Below are positions 1 through 8,278 of a stretch of 64,000 nt of DNA, in pieces; positions within the stretch are counted from its first letter, which is position 1; each line of letters opens with the position of its first letter. The stretch is from Halobacteriales archaeon QS_4_70_19. Lineage in GTDB: Archaea; Halobacteriota; Halobacteria; Halobacteriales; Haloarculaceae. The notes below the pieces were generated by a model. It did no database searches and was not told the origin of the DNA. It saw only the letters and a list, made by a program, of their open reading frames with translations. Location of the stretch: positions 1 to 64,000 of the forward strand of contig PXRM01000003.1 in NCBI GenBank assembly GCA_003020985.1. Direction: 5' to 3'. Made by a program: the position numbers and the translations under genes.

Positions 1-1
1 C

Positions 2-421
2 GACGCCGAGGTCCAGCGGACGATGATGCAGCTCCTCTCCGAGATGGACGGCTTCGACCAGCGCGGCGACATCTCCATCATCGCCGCCACGAACCGCTTC
101 GACATGCTCGACCGCGCCATCCTGCGGCCCGGTCGCTTCGACCGCCTCATCGAGGTGCCCGAGCCCAACGCCGAGGGCCGGGTCGAGATCCTCCGCATCC
201 ACACCCGCCGGATGAACCTCTCCGACGACGTCGACCTGGAGTCCCTGGCCGAGGCCACCGAGGGCTTCACCGGCGCCGAGCTGGAGTCGCTGTCCACGGA
301 GGCCGGGATGTTCGCCATCCGCGACGACCGCACGGAGGTCCGCCGCGAGGACTTCGACGACGCGATGGAGAAGATCGACCACGACGGCGACGAACTCGGG
401 ACGCCCATCGCGTTCCACTGA
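2..421 (+). CDS. pan: Proteasome-activating nucleotidase (PAN), C-terminal part
   Basis: The 5' part lies outside the window; 139 residues are visible. PAN is the hexameric AAA ATPase that unfolds substrates and feeds them into the archaeal 20S proteasome. The visible part begins at the end of the AAA large domain, with EMDGF and the second region of homology [20 protein letters not shown], which carries the arginine-finger residues. The AAA lid follows ([20 protein letters not shown]). The last residues are IAFH. PAN paralogues usually end in a hydrophobic-Tyr-X (HbYX) motif that opens the 20S gate, and here the aromatic position is Phe rather than Tyr. A Cdc48-type ATPase is less likely because the tail is short and the sequence around [10 protein letters not shown] is PAN-like. 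Confidence 0.9.
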   Translation, partial: DAEVQRTMMQLLSEMDGFDQRGDISIIAATNRFDMLDRAILRPGRFDRLIEVPEPNAEGRVEILRIHTRRMNLSDDVDLESLAEATEGFTGAELESLSTEAGMFAIRDDRTEVRREDFDDAMEKIDHDGDELGTPIAFH

Positions 422-423
422 GG

Positions 424-520
424 TGCTTTCTCGCCGCGGGAACCGGCTGCCCGGCTTCGCCGGCCAGTTATTCGTTCGCGGGCTCTGCCCGCGAACCACT
501 CCTCGCAAAAACGTTCGGAC
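424..520 (+). repeat. Dispersed hairpin repeat, family A copy 1
   Basis: This element starts just after the pan stop codon. It holds two strong hairpins, one around GGCTGCCCGGCTTCGCCGGCC and one GTTCGCGGG-loop-CCCGCGAAC, then a conserved tail ACCACTCCTCGCAAAAACGTTC. The same order of hairpin, hairpin and AAAACGTTC tail recurs at 43279-43394 (plus) and 16361-16490 (minus). Each copy lies directly behind a stop codon in the gene's orientation. It is probably a 3'-UTR or terminator element; the function is inferred. Confidence 0.75.
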
Positions 521-778
521 AGACGCTGCCGCTCTTCGCGGCCGCGCCGCTCGGAGCGGAGAGACGCGCTCGCTCCGCTCGCACGTATGCACGTTCCTGC
601 TTACCCGCCGATCGCAGCCGCACCAGTTTCCCGGTCGTACCAATCAGCGGCCCACGACCGCCTCCCGCGGGCCACTCCTTTCCAGTCGAACCGGTTCAGC
701 TGGAGTAGCAGGTCTTCTACCGGACGATTAACCCGCCGTACCAAACTCCCTATTCATCGGTCGCCCCACCACCTGTAT
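521..778. other. Non-coding gap with short palindromes
   Basis: No convincing gene is seen. The stretch continues the repeat with small palindromes such as GCGCTCGCTCCGCTCGC near 568-584 and then runs into the upstream region of the next small gene. An open frame from 587 runs into that gene, but its first part is Arg/Ser/Pro-rich and reads like non-coding DNA. Confidence 0.5.
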
Positions 779-1039
779 ATGAGCGCGACCGCAGCCGGGA
801 CGGCCGAGACGGAGACCGAACTCGCGGCAGACCTGACCGAGAAACAGCGGCGCATCGTCGACTACCTCCGCACGGAGGCCGACGGGACGACCTACTTCAA
901 ATCGCGACTGGTCGGCGAGGCACTCGACCTCAGCGCGAAGGAGGTCGGCGCGAACATGCGGGTGGTGAAGGAGGTGGCCCCGTTCGAGATCGAGAAGTGG
1001 GGCTACTCATCAGGGACGACGTGGAAGGTCACGGTCTGA
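779..1039 (+). CDS. Small winged-helix-like protein (DUF7123-type)
   Basis: This is an 86-residue protein. I chose the ATG at 779 because conserved-looking, acidic coding sequence starts there, although the frame is open upstream. Residues about 20-86 read as one compact winged-helix-like fold: TEKQRRIVDYLR, then YFKSRLVGEALDLSAKEVGANM (a plausible helix-turn-helix), then EKWGYSSGTTWKV. I believe this is the haloarchaeal family DUF7123, which has no established function. A DNA- or RNA-binding role is inferred from the fold only. It stands alone, convergent with the regulator gene that follows. Confidence 0.7.
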   Translation: MSATAAGTAETETELAADLTEKQRRIVDYLRTEADGTTYFKSRLVGEALDLSAKEVGANMRVVKEVAPFEIEKWGYSSGTTWKVTV

Positions 1040-1085
1040 CGGAAATCGAGCTGATAATCGGAGCTGTCGCCCGTTCCTCCCGGAA

Positions 1086-1712
1086 CTACTCGGAAAACTC
1101 GACCAGCTCGTCGGCCTCGCCGGCCAGGGCGACGGCGTCGGGGCCGAAGGAGTCGGCGTAGCGGACCAGCAGGAGGAGCGTTGTCTCCGGGCGGGTGAGC
1201 CGGTAGCCGTCGTCACGGTCGAGCAGGCCCGCCTCGGACAGTTCGGCGGCGTACTTGCTGACGGTGGGGGCGGAGACGCCGAGCCGGTCGGCGAGTTCGG
1301 CCCCCGTCGCGTCCGGGTCGCGCAACAGTTCGACGACGAGGCCGCGGGCGGTGTCGCGACGGAGCAATCCGAGCGCGCGCCGCTCGAACGCCGAGAACCG
1401 GCCGGCCGGGGCGTAGCGCCGGTACTCGCCGTCCTTCCAGGAGTCGACGGCGTCGCGCTCGACGAGCCGGCGGAGGTGGTACTGGGTCTCGCCCGTCCCC
1501 AGCCGGAGGTCGTCGCGGAGCTTCGAGAAGTGGGCGCCGGGGGTGGTGGCGAGGTACCCCTGGATGGCAGCGGGCACGTCGCTGGTGGTCTCGTCGTCCG
1601 CGGGCGCGTCCGCGTCGGAGCCGGCGAGTCGCGCCAGGGGTCCGCCGGCGCCGACGGCGGCGAACCGTCTGAGGGTGGCGCGCTTTTCCTCGTCGACCGA
1701 CTCCTCACTCAT
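1086..1712 (-). CDS. Tandem winged-helix transcriptional regulator
   Basis: This 208-residue protein probably acts as a DNA-binding regulator. Residues about 45-100 form one winged helix (AAIQGYLATTPGAHFSKLRD followed by GETQYHLRRLVERDAV). Residues about 110-175 form a second, ArsR-like one (DATGAELADRLGVSAPTVSK, then AAELSEAGLLDRDDGYRLT). A low-complexity Ala/Asp segment at residues 20-45 precedes them, and TM segments and metal-binding Cys clusters are absent. Tandem wHTH proteins of this layout are common in haloarchaea and mostly uncharacterised. The convergent DUF7123 gene and the upstream SPFH gene do not reveal a target. Confidence 0.75.
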   Translation of the reverse strand: MSEESVDEEKRATLRRFAAVGAGGPLARLAGSDADAPADDETTSDVPAAIQGYLATTPGAHFSKLRDDLRLGTGETQYHLRRLVERDAVDSWKDGEYRRYAPAGRFSAFERRALGLLRRDTARGLVVELLRDPDATGAELADRLGVSAPTVSKYAAELSEAGLLDRDDGYRLTRPETTLLLLVRYADSFGPDAVALAGEADELVEFSE

Positions 1713-1787
1713 TGATGGGGAAGAGGAGAAGCCGGGACAAAAGGGCGTCGGCGGTGGTGCCCGGTCGCCTATACCGGGGGTTATGCC

Positions 1788-3023
1788 TCACTCCGTCTCG
1801 GGCTCGCGGTCCCCGTCCCCCGTCCCGTCGCCGGTGGCGGCGTCGCGGTCCGGCGTGGTCTCGCCCGTGTTGTCGCCGGCCCCAACGTCGATGTCGCCGG
1901 CACCCTCGGCCATGTCCTGATCCATCTCCTCGATGACCGCGTCGGGGTCGCGGATGTTCGCGGCGTCCTCGCCCTCCTTGATGGCCTGGGCCTCGGCCTC
2001 CATCTGCTCGACGTCCATCTCCGTCTCCTGCTCGATCTGGCCGAGGATCTCCTCGATGTCGTCCAGTCCGAGTAGTTCGCGGGTCTCGGCGTCGAACTCC
2101 AGGGAGTCCAGTTCGTGGCCATCGGCCTGTACGTCGCTGCCGGTGAGGTGCTTGCCGTAGCGGCCGACGAGCGAAGTGAGCTCCTGCGGGAGGACGAACG
2201 TGGTGGACTCGTTCCGGCCGATGGACTCGAGCGTCTCCATCCCCTTCTCGATGACCGCGCGCTCGCCCATCGACTCGGCGGACTTGGCGCGCAGGACGGT
2301 GGAGATGGCGTCGCCCTGCGCCTCGAGGATCTGGCTCTGCTTCTCCCCCTGGGCGCGGATGATGTCGGACTGCTTGTCACCCTCGGCCTCCTCGATGGCG
2401 GAGCGTCGCTCTCCCTGCGCCTCGAGGATCATGGCGCGGCGGCGGCGCTCGGCGGAGGTCTGCTGCTCCATCGCCTGCTGGACGTCCTGCGAAGGGTTGA
2501 CCTCCCGGACCTCGACGGACTCGACGCGGACCCCCCACTCGTCGGTGGGCTCGTCCAGCTCCTTCCGGATGCGGGCGTTGATCTCGCCGCGCTTGTTCAG
2601 CGTGTCGTCGAGTTCCATGTCCCCCAGCACCGCTCGGAGCGTGGTCTGTGCGAGGTTCGACACTGCCCGCTTGTAGTCGTCGACCTCCAGGAACGCCTTC
2701 TTCGCGTCCATCACCTTGATGTAGACGACCGCGTCGGCGGTGACGGGCGAGTTGTCCCGCGTGATGGCCTCCTGCCGGGGCACGTCCAGCGTCTGCGTCC
2801 GCATGTCGAACGCGTAGGTAGCGGAGACGAACGGCGGGATGAACGAGATTCCCGGTTCCTTGATGCCGCGGTACTGACCGAACAGCGTCCAGACCTTCCG
2901 CTCGTAGGCCTGCACGATGACGACCGACTTGTAGACCGCGACGATCGCGATGGCCAGGATGACCAGCGTGACGATACCACCGACGACGCCCCCGGTCTGG
3001 GCCGGGACGACGGGGAGGGCCAT
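1788..3023 (-). CDS. SPFH/band-7 (stomatin-like) membrane protein
   Basis: The protein has 411 residues. One N-terminal membrane anchor (about residues 12-35, GIVTLVILAIAIVAVYKSVV) is followed by an SPFH domain. The domain shows typical sequence from VVIVQAYERKVWTLFGQYRG to VKVMDAKKAFLEVDDYKRAV, and the signature SAERRRRAMILEAQGERRSA leads into a long Glu/Gln/Arg-rich coiled coil. The C-terminal 100 residues are a very acidic tail typical of haloarchaeal proteins. Stomatin-like proteins form oligomeric membrane scaffolds and often work with NfeD or membrane proteases; no NfeD or protease gene is adjacent. The start ATG is supported by a TATA-like box about 27 bases upstream. Confidence 0.92.
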   Translation of the reverse strand: MALPVVPAQTGGVVGGIVTLVILAIAIVAVYKSVVIVQAYERKVWTLFGQYRGIKEPGISFIPPFVSATYAFDMRTQTLDVPRQEAITRDNSPVTADAVVYIKVMDAKKAFLEVDDYKRAVSNLAQTTLRAVLGDMELDDTLNKRGEINARIRKELDEPTDEWGVRVESVEVREVNPSQDVQQAMEQQTSAERRRRAMILEAQGERRSAIEEAEGDKQSDIIRAQGEKQSQILEAQGDAISTVLRAKSAESMGERAVIEKGMETLESIGRNESTTFVLPQELTSLVGRYGKHLTGSDVQADGHELDSLEFDAETRELLGLDDIEEILGQIEQETEMDVEQMEAEAQAIKEGEDAANIRDPDAVIEEMDQDMAEGAGDIDVGAGDNTGETTPDRDAATGDGTGDGDREPETE

Positions 3024-3046
3024 ACGACGGCTTCGGCCAGACGGGG

Positions 3047-3054
3047 CTTAATGA
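3047..3054 (-). promoter_or_regulatory. TATA-like box of the SPFH gene
   Basis: On the minus strand the sequence reads ATTAAGCC, centred about 27 bases before the SPFH start codon. This is the usual haloarchaeal spacing for a leaderless mRNA. Confidence 0.55.
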
Positions 3055-3116
3055 TTGGCCCGCCCAGCGGACCTGTCCCCGAGTGTTCTTGTCGCTCGGT
3101 GTCCAACCTGCACCCC

Positions 3117-3641
3117 ATGACGGACGAACTCCCGGCCGCGGCGGCGCGCGCCTTCGACCGGCACGACGCCTACGAGCGGGCGGCGGGCCGACCGGCGTTC
3201 GTGCTGACGACGACCCGGTTCGACGCCACCGTCACGGCCCGCGACGCCGGCACGGAGTGGGCGCTGGCGTACGAACTCGAGGTCCGGGCCCCGATGCTCT
3301 CGACGGCCACCGCGGACGAGGTCGGCCCCGCCGTCGAGGAGGGCTGGTACGACACCCTCGCCCTCCGGCTGGAGGACGCCCCCAGCGCCGTCCGCGATTC
3401 GGTCGACGCCACCGTCGACGTGAGCCAGGAGGCGGGTGACGCCGTCGCCACCTACCGGTTCGAGTGGGGCGACCCCGACCGCGCGGCCGACATCGCGAAG
3501 GCGTTCGCCGAGTACGTCGAGGGGACCTACCTGCAGGGGGTTGTGCCGGGCTACGACTACGAGGCACCCGTCTCGGAGATGCTCGCCTCGGCCCGCGGCG
3601 CGGGCGGCGACGAGGAGTCGGGCGACCCGATGCCGTTGTAG
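3117..3641 (+). CDS. DUF5813-type haloarchaeal protein
   Basis: The protein has 174 residues, starting at the ATG at 3117. The frame is open far upstream, but that part is the mirror of the SPFH gene. It is a soluble acidic protein with an alternating alpha/beta pattern: FDRHDAYE, then FDATVTARD, then YELEVRAPML, then VVPGYDYEAPVSEML. I believe it belongs to DUF5813, a haloarchaeal family of unknown function, and I see no catalytic motif. It is divergent from the SPFH gene, with 93 bases between the two starts, so they may share control sequences. Confidence 0.7.
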   Translation: MTDELPAAAARAFDRHDAYERAAGRPAFVLTTTRFDATVTARDAGTEWALAYELEVRAPMLSTATADEVGPAVEEGWYDTLALRLEDAPSAVRDSVDATVDVSQEAGDAVATYRFEWGDPDRAADIAKAFAEYVEGTYLQGVVPGYDYEAPVSEMLASARGAGGDEESGDPMPL

Positions 3642-3885
3642 ATTCTCCGTTACGCCCCGACTTTGTAATCAAATTGCTATCTATGGATGTTATTCTGCGG
3701 CCGGGTCAATAATATCGATTATTTTCGAATTGTGGTGTCGAAGCTCCCCCGAGAGCCCGTTCGCCGTCCGCCGTAGATTGAAATACCGGACCGGGACCAC
3801 TCCCGGTGTGACCTGACTGTCGCCCGGCGTGCGCCAGCGGCCGCGCGGTGTGACGCGCGCCGGTCCCCGACCACAGCACCGCCTG
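3642..3885. other. AT-richer intergenic gap
   Basis: The stretch 3650-3735 is much AT-richer than its surroundings (AATAATATCGATTATTTTCG near 3708-3727). It lies between two convergent genes, so a bidirectional terminator is plausible. No gene is seen. Confidence 0.4.
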
Positions 3886-5001
3886 TCAGCCCTGGCCCAG
3901 CAGCGACGCGACCGTCTCCCGGACGGCCTCGCCGGCCGCCACGACGTCCTCGCGACGGACGTACTCGCGCTCGGCGTGCGCGACGGCCCCCTCGTCGTCC
4001 GCGAGGACCCCCGGCCCGAAGACGACCGTCGGCGCGTCGGCGGCGAAGTAGGACGCCTCCGTCGCAGCCCCGAACGCCCGGGTGTCGCCGCCGGAGGCGT
4101 CGACCAGCGCCTCGACCAGCCGGTCGTCCGGGTCGGTCGTGAACGCCTCGAGGAACGGCGTCTCGCGCTCGGTCAGCGCGAACTCTACGCCCGCGTCCGC
4201 CGGCGCGGCCGCCCGGAGGTGCTCGTTCAGCGCCTGCTCGAACCCGTCGGCCGTCTCCGGCGGGACGCTCCGGCGGTCGATCCCGACCCGGACCTCCGCC
4301 GGGAGCTGGTTCATCGCCTCCCCGCCCGCGACCGTGGTGGCCGTCAGCGTCGGCGCGCCCAACTGCGGGTCCGTCCCGGGCCCCCGTTCCTCGTCGAAGG
4401 TGTCCAGCGCCTCCAGGAGCGGCGCGAGGGCGCGCAACGCGTTCGTCCCGGACTCGGGCTCGGCGGCGTGGGCGGCCTCGCCGGTGACGGTGAGGGTCCC
4501 CTCGAAGCGCCCCTTCGCGGCCGTGCAGACGTCCAGGTCGGTCGGCTCGCCGACGACGTACCCGTCCGCCCGCAGCGAGTCGTCGCCGAAGGCGAGCGCG
4601 GCGGCGCCCGCGGAGGTGGTCTCCTCGTCCGGCGTCACGGCGAGCGTCAGCCGCCCGCGCTCGACCGGCGCGCCGAGGAACGCCGCGAGCAGCGCCGCCA
4701 GTGGTCCCTTCGCGTCGCACGAGCCCCGGCCGCGGACGACGGCCCCGTCCTCGGCCTCCGCAAAGGGGACGTGTGGCGGGACGGTGTCGATGTGCGTGTT
4801 CATGACGAGATGCGGGCCCTCGCGGTCGCCCTCGCGGACGGCGAGCGTGTTGCCGGCCGCGTCCACCCGTGGCTCCCCGCCGACGCCGGCGTCGGTGAGC
4901 GTCTCGACCAGGAGGTCGCGCATCGTGTCGACCGAGTCGTGCGAGGCCGTCCGGACGGCACGCTCGTGGAAGTCGAGCGCGTCGAATCGAGCGGAGGGCA
5001 C
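3886..5001 (-). CDS. dapE: M20 peptidase, probable succinyl-diaminopimelate desuccinylase
   Basis: This 371-residue zinc-dependent M20 amidohydrolase is the last gene of the lysine operon. Its role there would be to remove succinate from N-succinyl-LL-DAP to give LL-DAP, the substrate of DapF. The motif MNTHIDTVPPH gives the metal ligand and catalytic Asp, and GRGSCDAKGPLA the bridging Asp. TPDEETTSAG carries the Glu pair and VVGEPTDLDV follows. I chose the GTG at 5001, four bases after the dapF stop, because the fold begins there (FDALDFHERAVRTASHDSVD). No in-frame ATG is early enough, and the longer open frame upstream is a mirror of dapF. An acetylornithine deacetylase-type activity cannot be excluded by sequence alone; the operon position decides. 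Confidence 0.85.
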   Translation of the reverse strand: MPSARFDALDFHERAVRTASHDSVDTMRDLLVETLTDAGVGGEPRVDAAGNTLAVREGDREGPHLVMNTHIDTVPPHVPFAEAEDGAVVRGRGSCDAKGPLAALLAAFLGAPVERGRLTLAVTPDEETTSAGAAALAFGDDSLRADGYVVGEPTDLDVCTAAKGRFEGTLTVTGEAAHAAEPESGTNALRALAPLLEALDTFDEERGPGTDPQLGAPTLTATTVAGGEAMNQLPAEVRVGIDRRSVPPETADGFEQALNEHLRAAAPADAGVEFALTERETPFLEAFTTDPDDRLVEALVDASGGDTRAFGAATEASYFAADAPTVVFGPGVLADDEGAVAHAEREYVRREDVVAAGEAVRETVASLLGQG

Positions 5002-5005
5002 GCGG

Positions 5006-5962
5006 TCAGTCGCCCGGGTTGGTGCCCGCGTCCGTCGGGTCGACGTCGATACTGGCGTCGGGCCCGACGCCGGGCTCCGGAACCTCCGCCTCGAACTCGA
5101 GGACCGCCGGCCCACGGAGGAGCGCGTCGTCGCCGGTGACGGTGACGGAGAGGTCGCCACCCGGCGGACTGACCCGGACGGTCCCACCGGTCGCGACGTT
5201 TCCGAGTCGGTGAGCGACGGCGCCGATGGCGACCGCGCCCGTGCCACAGGAATCCGTCTCACCCTCGACGCCGCGCTCGTAGGTCCGCTGGCGGAACGCC
5301 GACGCGACGGTGTCGTCCTCCGGTTCCCCCTTCGCCCGGGAGGCGACCGTCACGTTCGCCCCCTCCGGGAACACGTCCGCGTGCCGGACCGCCGGTGCGA
5401 CGTCCGCCAGGTCGACGGCGTCCACGTCGTCGACGAACGCGACGGCGTGCGGGACGCCCGTGTTCACTGCCGTGACGGTGAGCCCCTCGACGTGCTCCCT
5501 GACGAGCGGGTCGGCCGTCCGCATCGGGACGGCGTCGGGGAGGAACTGGGGTCGCCCCATCTCGATGGTGACCTCGTCCGTGAAGCTCCGGTCGTTCTCG
5601 TCGGGGGCCTTGCGGGAGACGACCGCGCGGCGGGTCCCGGACTGCGTGTCGATCATCACCTCGTCGCTGTCGGTCCGTTCGGCGGCCCAGCGCGCCGCGC
5701 AGCGAGCGCCGTTGCCGCACATCGCCGCCACGGAGCCGTCCGGCTGGACGAGCGTCATCACGACGCGCGGCGAAGCGTACTCCGTCTCCAGATGGAGGAA
5801 GAGGACGCCGTCGGCCCCGATACGGGGGCTGTCCGGGTGGCTGATGCCGGTGGTTCGGTCGCAGAGTGCTCGCGCGAACGCCCGCCGATCCCCGACCCGC
5901 TCGGTGGCGTCCACGACGACGAAGTCGTTGCCCGTTCCGTGGTATTTCTGGATGTGTACCAT
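5006..5962 (-). CDS. dapF: Diaminopimelate epimerase
   Basis: DapF interconverts LL-DAP and meso-DAP without a cofactor, using two cysteines as the acid/base pair. Both are present: Cys82 in MCGNGARC and Cys239 in DSCGTGA. The 318-residue protein starts MVHIQKYHGTGNDFVVVD, the typical family N-terminus, so I use the ATG at 5962 although the frame stays open to 6046. The last 25 residues (EVPEPGVGPDAS and on) are an acidic extension beyond the usual fold. It sits between lysA and dapE in the lysine operon and provides meso-DAP to LysA. Confidence 0.95.
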   Translation of the reverse strand: MVHIQKYHGTGNDFVVVDATERVGDRRAFARALCDRTTGISHPDSPRIGADGVLFLHLETEYASPRVVMTLVQPDGSVAAMCGNGARCAARWAAERTDSDEVMIDTQSGTRRAVVSRKAPDENDRSFTDEVTIEMGRPQFLPDAVPMRTADPLVREHVEGLTVTAVNTGVPHAVAFVDDVDAVDLADVAPAVRHADVFPEGANVTVASRAKGEPEDDTVASAFRQRTYERGVEGETDSCGTGAVAIGAVAHRLGNVATGGTVRVSPPGGDLSVTVTGDDALLRGPAVLEFEAEVPEPGVGPDASIDVDPTDAGTNPGD

Positions 5963-6042
5963 CGTGGTCCTCGCGTGGGTGACGTACCGACCCGTGAGAC
6001 TGCCTGGCACGTCGCTCGTTACCGGTCGGAGGGGAGACGCGC

Positions 6043-7356
6043 TCAAGAGTCCTCCGCTTTTGGTTCTAGCCTGGTTAATCCGGCCAGCGTCTCGCGCCGC
6101 GCTGCCAGCCGCGCCTCGCCGTGCTCCACCGCCACCACCGCGGGCCGCGGCCGGGAGTTGTAGTTGCCGGCCATCTCGTAGCCGTAGGCGCCGGCATTGC
6201 CGACCGCCAGCAGGTCGCCGCGTCCCGGGTCCGGGAGCGACCGCCCCCGCGCGAGCACGTCAGCCGTCTCGCAGATCGGCCCGGAGACGTCGCAGGTGAC
6301 CCGTCCCCGGCGAGGGGCGCCCGGTTCGAGACTCCGGAGCTCGTGGTAGGCCTCGTACATCGCCGGCCGGAGGAGCGTCGTCATGCCGGCGTCGACGCCG
6401 ACCACCGTGGTGTCCGGCGTGGGCTTCACCGTGTTGACGGTCGTCAGCAGGACGCCCGCGTCCGCGACGAAGTACCGCCCGGGTTCGATTGCGAGCTGTG
6501 CCCGGTCCGACTCGTCGGCCGTCTCCCCGGCGCCCTCGCGCCAGCCCGCGGCGTACGCCTCCCGGGTGGCCGTCGCCACCGCGTCGAGGTCGAGCGGCGG
6601 TTCGTCCCCGCGGTACGGCACCCCGAAGCCGCCGCCGACGGCGACGAACGTCAGGCCCACGTCCCGGACTTCACCCGCGAGCGTGCCCATCCGCCGGACG
6701 AGTTCGCGGTGGGCCGAGAGCTCGTCGCCGGAGATGCCGCTGCCGGCGTGGGCGTGGAGCCCGACGACCTCGAACCCGTGGTCGATGGCCCGGTCGACGA
6801 CATCGGCGGCCCGGTCGTACGGGACGCCGAACTTCGGCTCCGCGCCGGTCGAGACCTTCGCGTGGTGGCCCGCGCCCACACCGGGGTTGACGCGGACGCA
6901 GAGCCGCCCGTCGAACCCGCGCTCGGCCACCCGGTCGAGCGTGTCCGCTGCCCCCACGGTGAGCACCAGCTCGTCGGCCGCTTCGAGCCCGCAGACGTAG
7001 TCCAGGTCACGGGCGGGCGGGTTGACCGCCGTGTACCGGACCCGGCGGGCCGGGAAGCCGGCTGCCAGTGCCCGCTTCACCTCGCCCGCGGCCGCGCACT
7101 CGGCGCCGACGCCCCGATCGGCCAGCGTCTCCAGGACGGCCCGGGTGGCGTTGGCCTTCACCGCGTAGCTCAGGTCCGCCCCCGGGAACGCCTCGCGCAG
7201 CCGTGACGCGTTGGCCTTCACCCGGCCGAGGTCCTGGACGTACAGCGGCGTTCCGTACTCGTCGGCCAGGTCCCGCAGGGGCTCGGCCGGCCAGTCCGAC
7301 AGGCGCCGGACGGGCGGGTTGTCCGTGCTCGTCGGCCAGCCCTCGCCGTCGGTCAT
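6043..7356 (-). CDS. lysA: Diaminopimelate decarboxylase
   Basis: This PLP enzyme makes L-lysine from meso-DAP, the last step of the pathway. The 437-residue protein has the fold-III TIM barrel with the PLP lysine in LSYAVKANATRAV (Lys67) and a glycine-rich phosphate site (VGGGFGVPYRG). The C-terminal beta domain includes GVDAGMTTLLRPAMYEAYHE and the conserved SGPICETADVLARGR motif. Downstream, dapF starts about 80 bases after the lysA stop. The 82 bases between lysA and the upstream dapD contain no gene. Confidence 0.95.
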   Translation of the reverse strand: MTDGEGWPTSTDNPPVRRLSDWPAEPLRDLADEYGTPLYVQDLGRVKANASRLREAFPGADLSYAVKANATRAVLETLADRGVGAECAAAGEVKRALAAGFPARRVRYTAVNPPARDLDYVCGLEAADELVLTVGAADTLDRVAERGFDGRLCVRVNPGVGAGHHAKVSTGAEPKFGVPYDRAADVVDRAIDHGFEVVGLHAHAGSGISGDELSAHRELVRRMGTLAGEVRDVGLTFVAVGGGFGVPYRGDEPPLDLDAVATATREAYAAGWREGAGETADESDRAQLAIEPGRYFVADAGVLLTTVNTVKPTPDTTVVGVDAGMTTLLRPAMYEAYHELRSLEPGAPRRGRVTCDVSGPICETADVLARGRSLPDPGRGDLLAVGNAGAYGYEMAGNYNSRPRPAVVAVEHGEARLAARRETLAGLTRLEPKAEDS

Positions 7357-7438
7357 GGCGCGTCCCTCCCCGGACCAGAGCGCGAGGGCTTCCGGGAGGT
7401 CGTCCGTCGTCCCTGTTCTTTCGGGTCCATGATGTGGT

Positions 7439-8272
7439 TCAGTTGTCCCGCAGCGCGTCCTCGCGCTCGGTCGCCTCCAGCGTGGACTCCTCGACGTGAG
7501 TCGCCACGACGGCGGGCTTGTACGCGCCGCCGTCGAACAGGTCGTGCTCGCCGACGCTCGACTCGACGTAGCGGATGAACGCGCGCCGCTCCGGCGGGAG
7601 CCGGCCGTAGATGACCTCCTCCTCGACGAGGTCGTAGACGGGGATGCGCGGCGTGAGCAGCGTGTTCTCCCCGACGACGCTGTCCTCGCCCACCTCGAAG
7701 CCGGAGGTGACCCGGCAGCCGGCGCCCAGCGACACGCCGTCCTCGACGACGACGGGTTCGGCCTCGACGGGTTCGAGCACGCCGCCGATGAGCGTGTTGG
7801 CCCCCAGTTTCACGTCCGCGCCGATCTGGGCACAGGACCCGACCGTGTCGCAGGAGTCGACCAGCGTGCCGTCGCCGACGTAGGCGCCGACGTTGACGAA
7901 CGCGGGCGACATCATGATCGCGTCCGCGCCGACGTAGGCCCCGCGGCGCACGACCGTCCCGGTCGGGGTGTTCCGGGTCCCCCGCTCGGGGAGGTCGTCG
8001 GTCCGGCGCAGCGGCAGCACGTCGTGGTAGGCGACGCCGCCGTGCTCGAAGGCCTGGATGTCGCGCAGGCCGAAGTTGAGCAGGATGCCGCGCTTGACCC
8101 ACTCGTTGGCGGTCCAGCCGTCGGCGCCGGAGTCGGCGGCGCGGACTTCGCCCGATTCGAGCGCGTCGAGGAAGGCGTCGAGCGTGCCCAACTCCTCGCG
8201 GCCGACCTCGTCGACGTTGCCCGCGTCGTAGCGCTCGGCGAGTTCCGTCACGTCCGCTTCCAGCGTGCTCAT
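7439..8272 (-). CDS. dapD: Tetrahydrodipicolinate N-succinyltransferase
   Basis: DapD succinylates tetrahydrodipicolinate with succinyl-CoA and so fixes the pathway variant as the succinylase route. The 277-residue protein shows the left-handed beta-helix hexapeptide pattern over residues about 110-215 (VVRRGAYVGADAIMMSPAFV, GAYVGDGTLVDSCDTVGSCA, GANTLIGGVLEPVEAEPVVV). The family signature ending in EDGVSLGAGC is also present. It begins six bases after the dapB stop, consistent with one transcript. Confidence 0.95.
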   Translation of the reverse strand: MSTLEADVTELAERYDAGNVDEVGREELGTLDAFLDALESGEVRAADSGADGWTANEWVKRGILLNFGLRDIQAFEHGGVAYHDVLPLRRTDDLPERGTRNTPTGTVVRRGAYVGADAIMMSPAFVNVGAYVGDGTLVDSCDTVGSCAQIGADVKLGANTLIGGVLEPVEAEPVVVEDGVSLGAGCRVTSGFEVGEDSVVGENTLLTPRIPVYDLVEEEVIYGRLPPERRAFIRYVESSVGEHDLFDGGAYKPAVVATHVEESTLEATEREDALRDN

Positions 8273-8278
8273 GGGTGC

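Noticed and set aside
2115-3116. Long plus-strand open frame before the DUF5813-type gene
   Set aside because: It is the mirror of the SPFH gene. Only the part from the ATG at 3117 reads like a protein.
5006-5262. Extended N-terminus of the DapE-like protein up to 5262
   Set aside because: The added sequence is Ser/Arg/Pro-rich and lies entirely opposite to dapF coding in the same region. The GTG at 5001 gives a normal family start and tight operon spacing.
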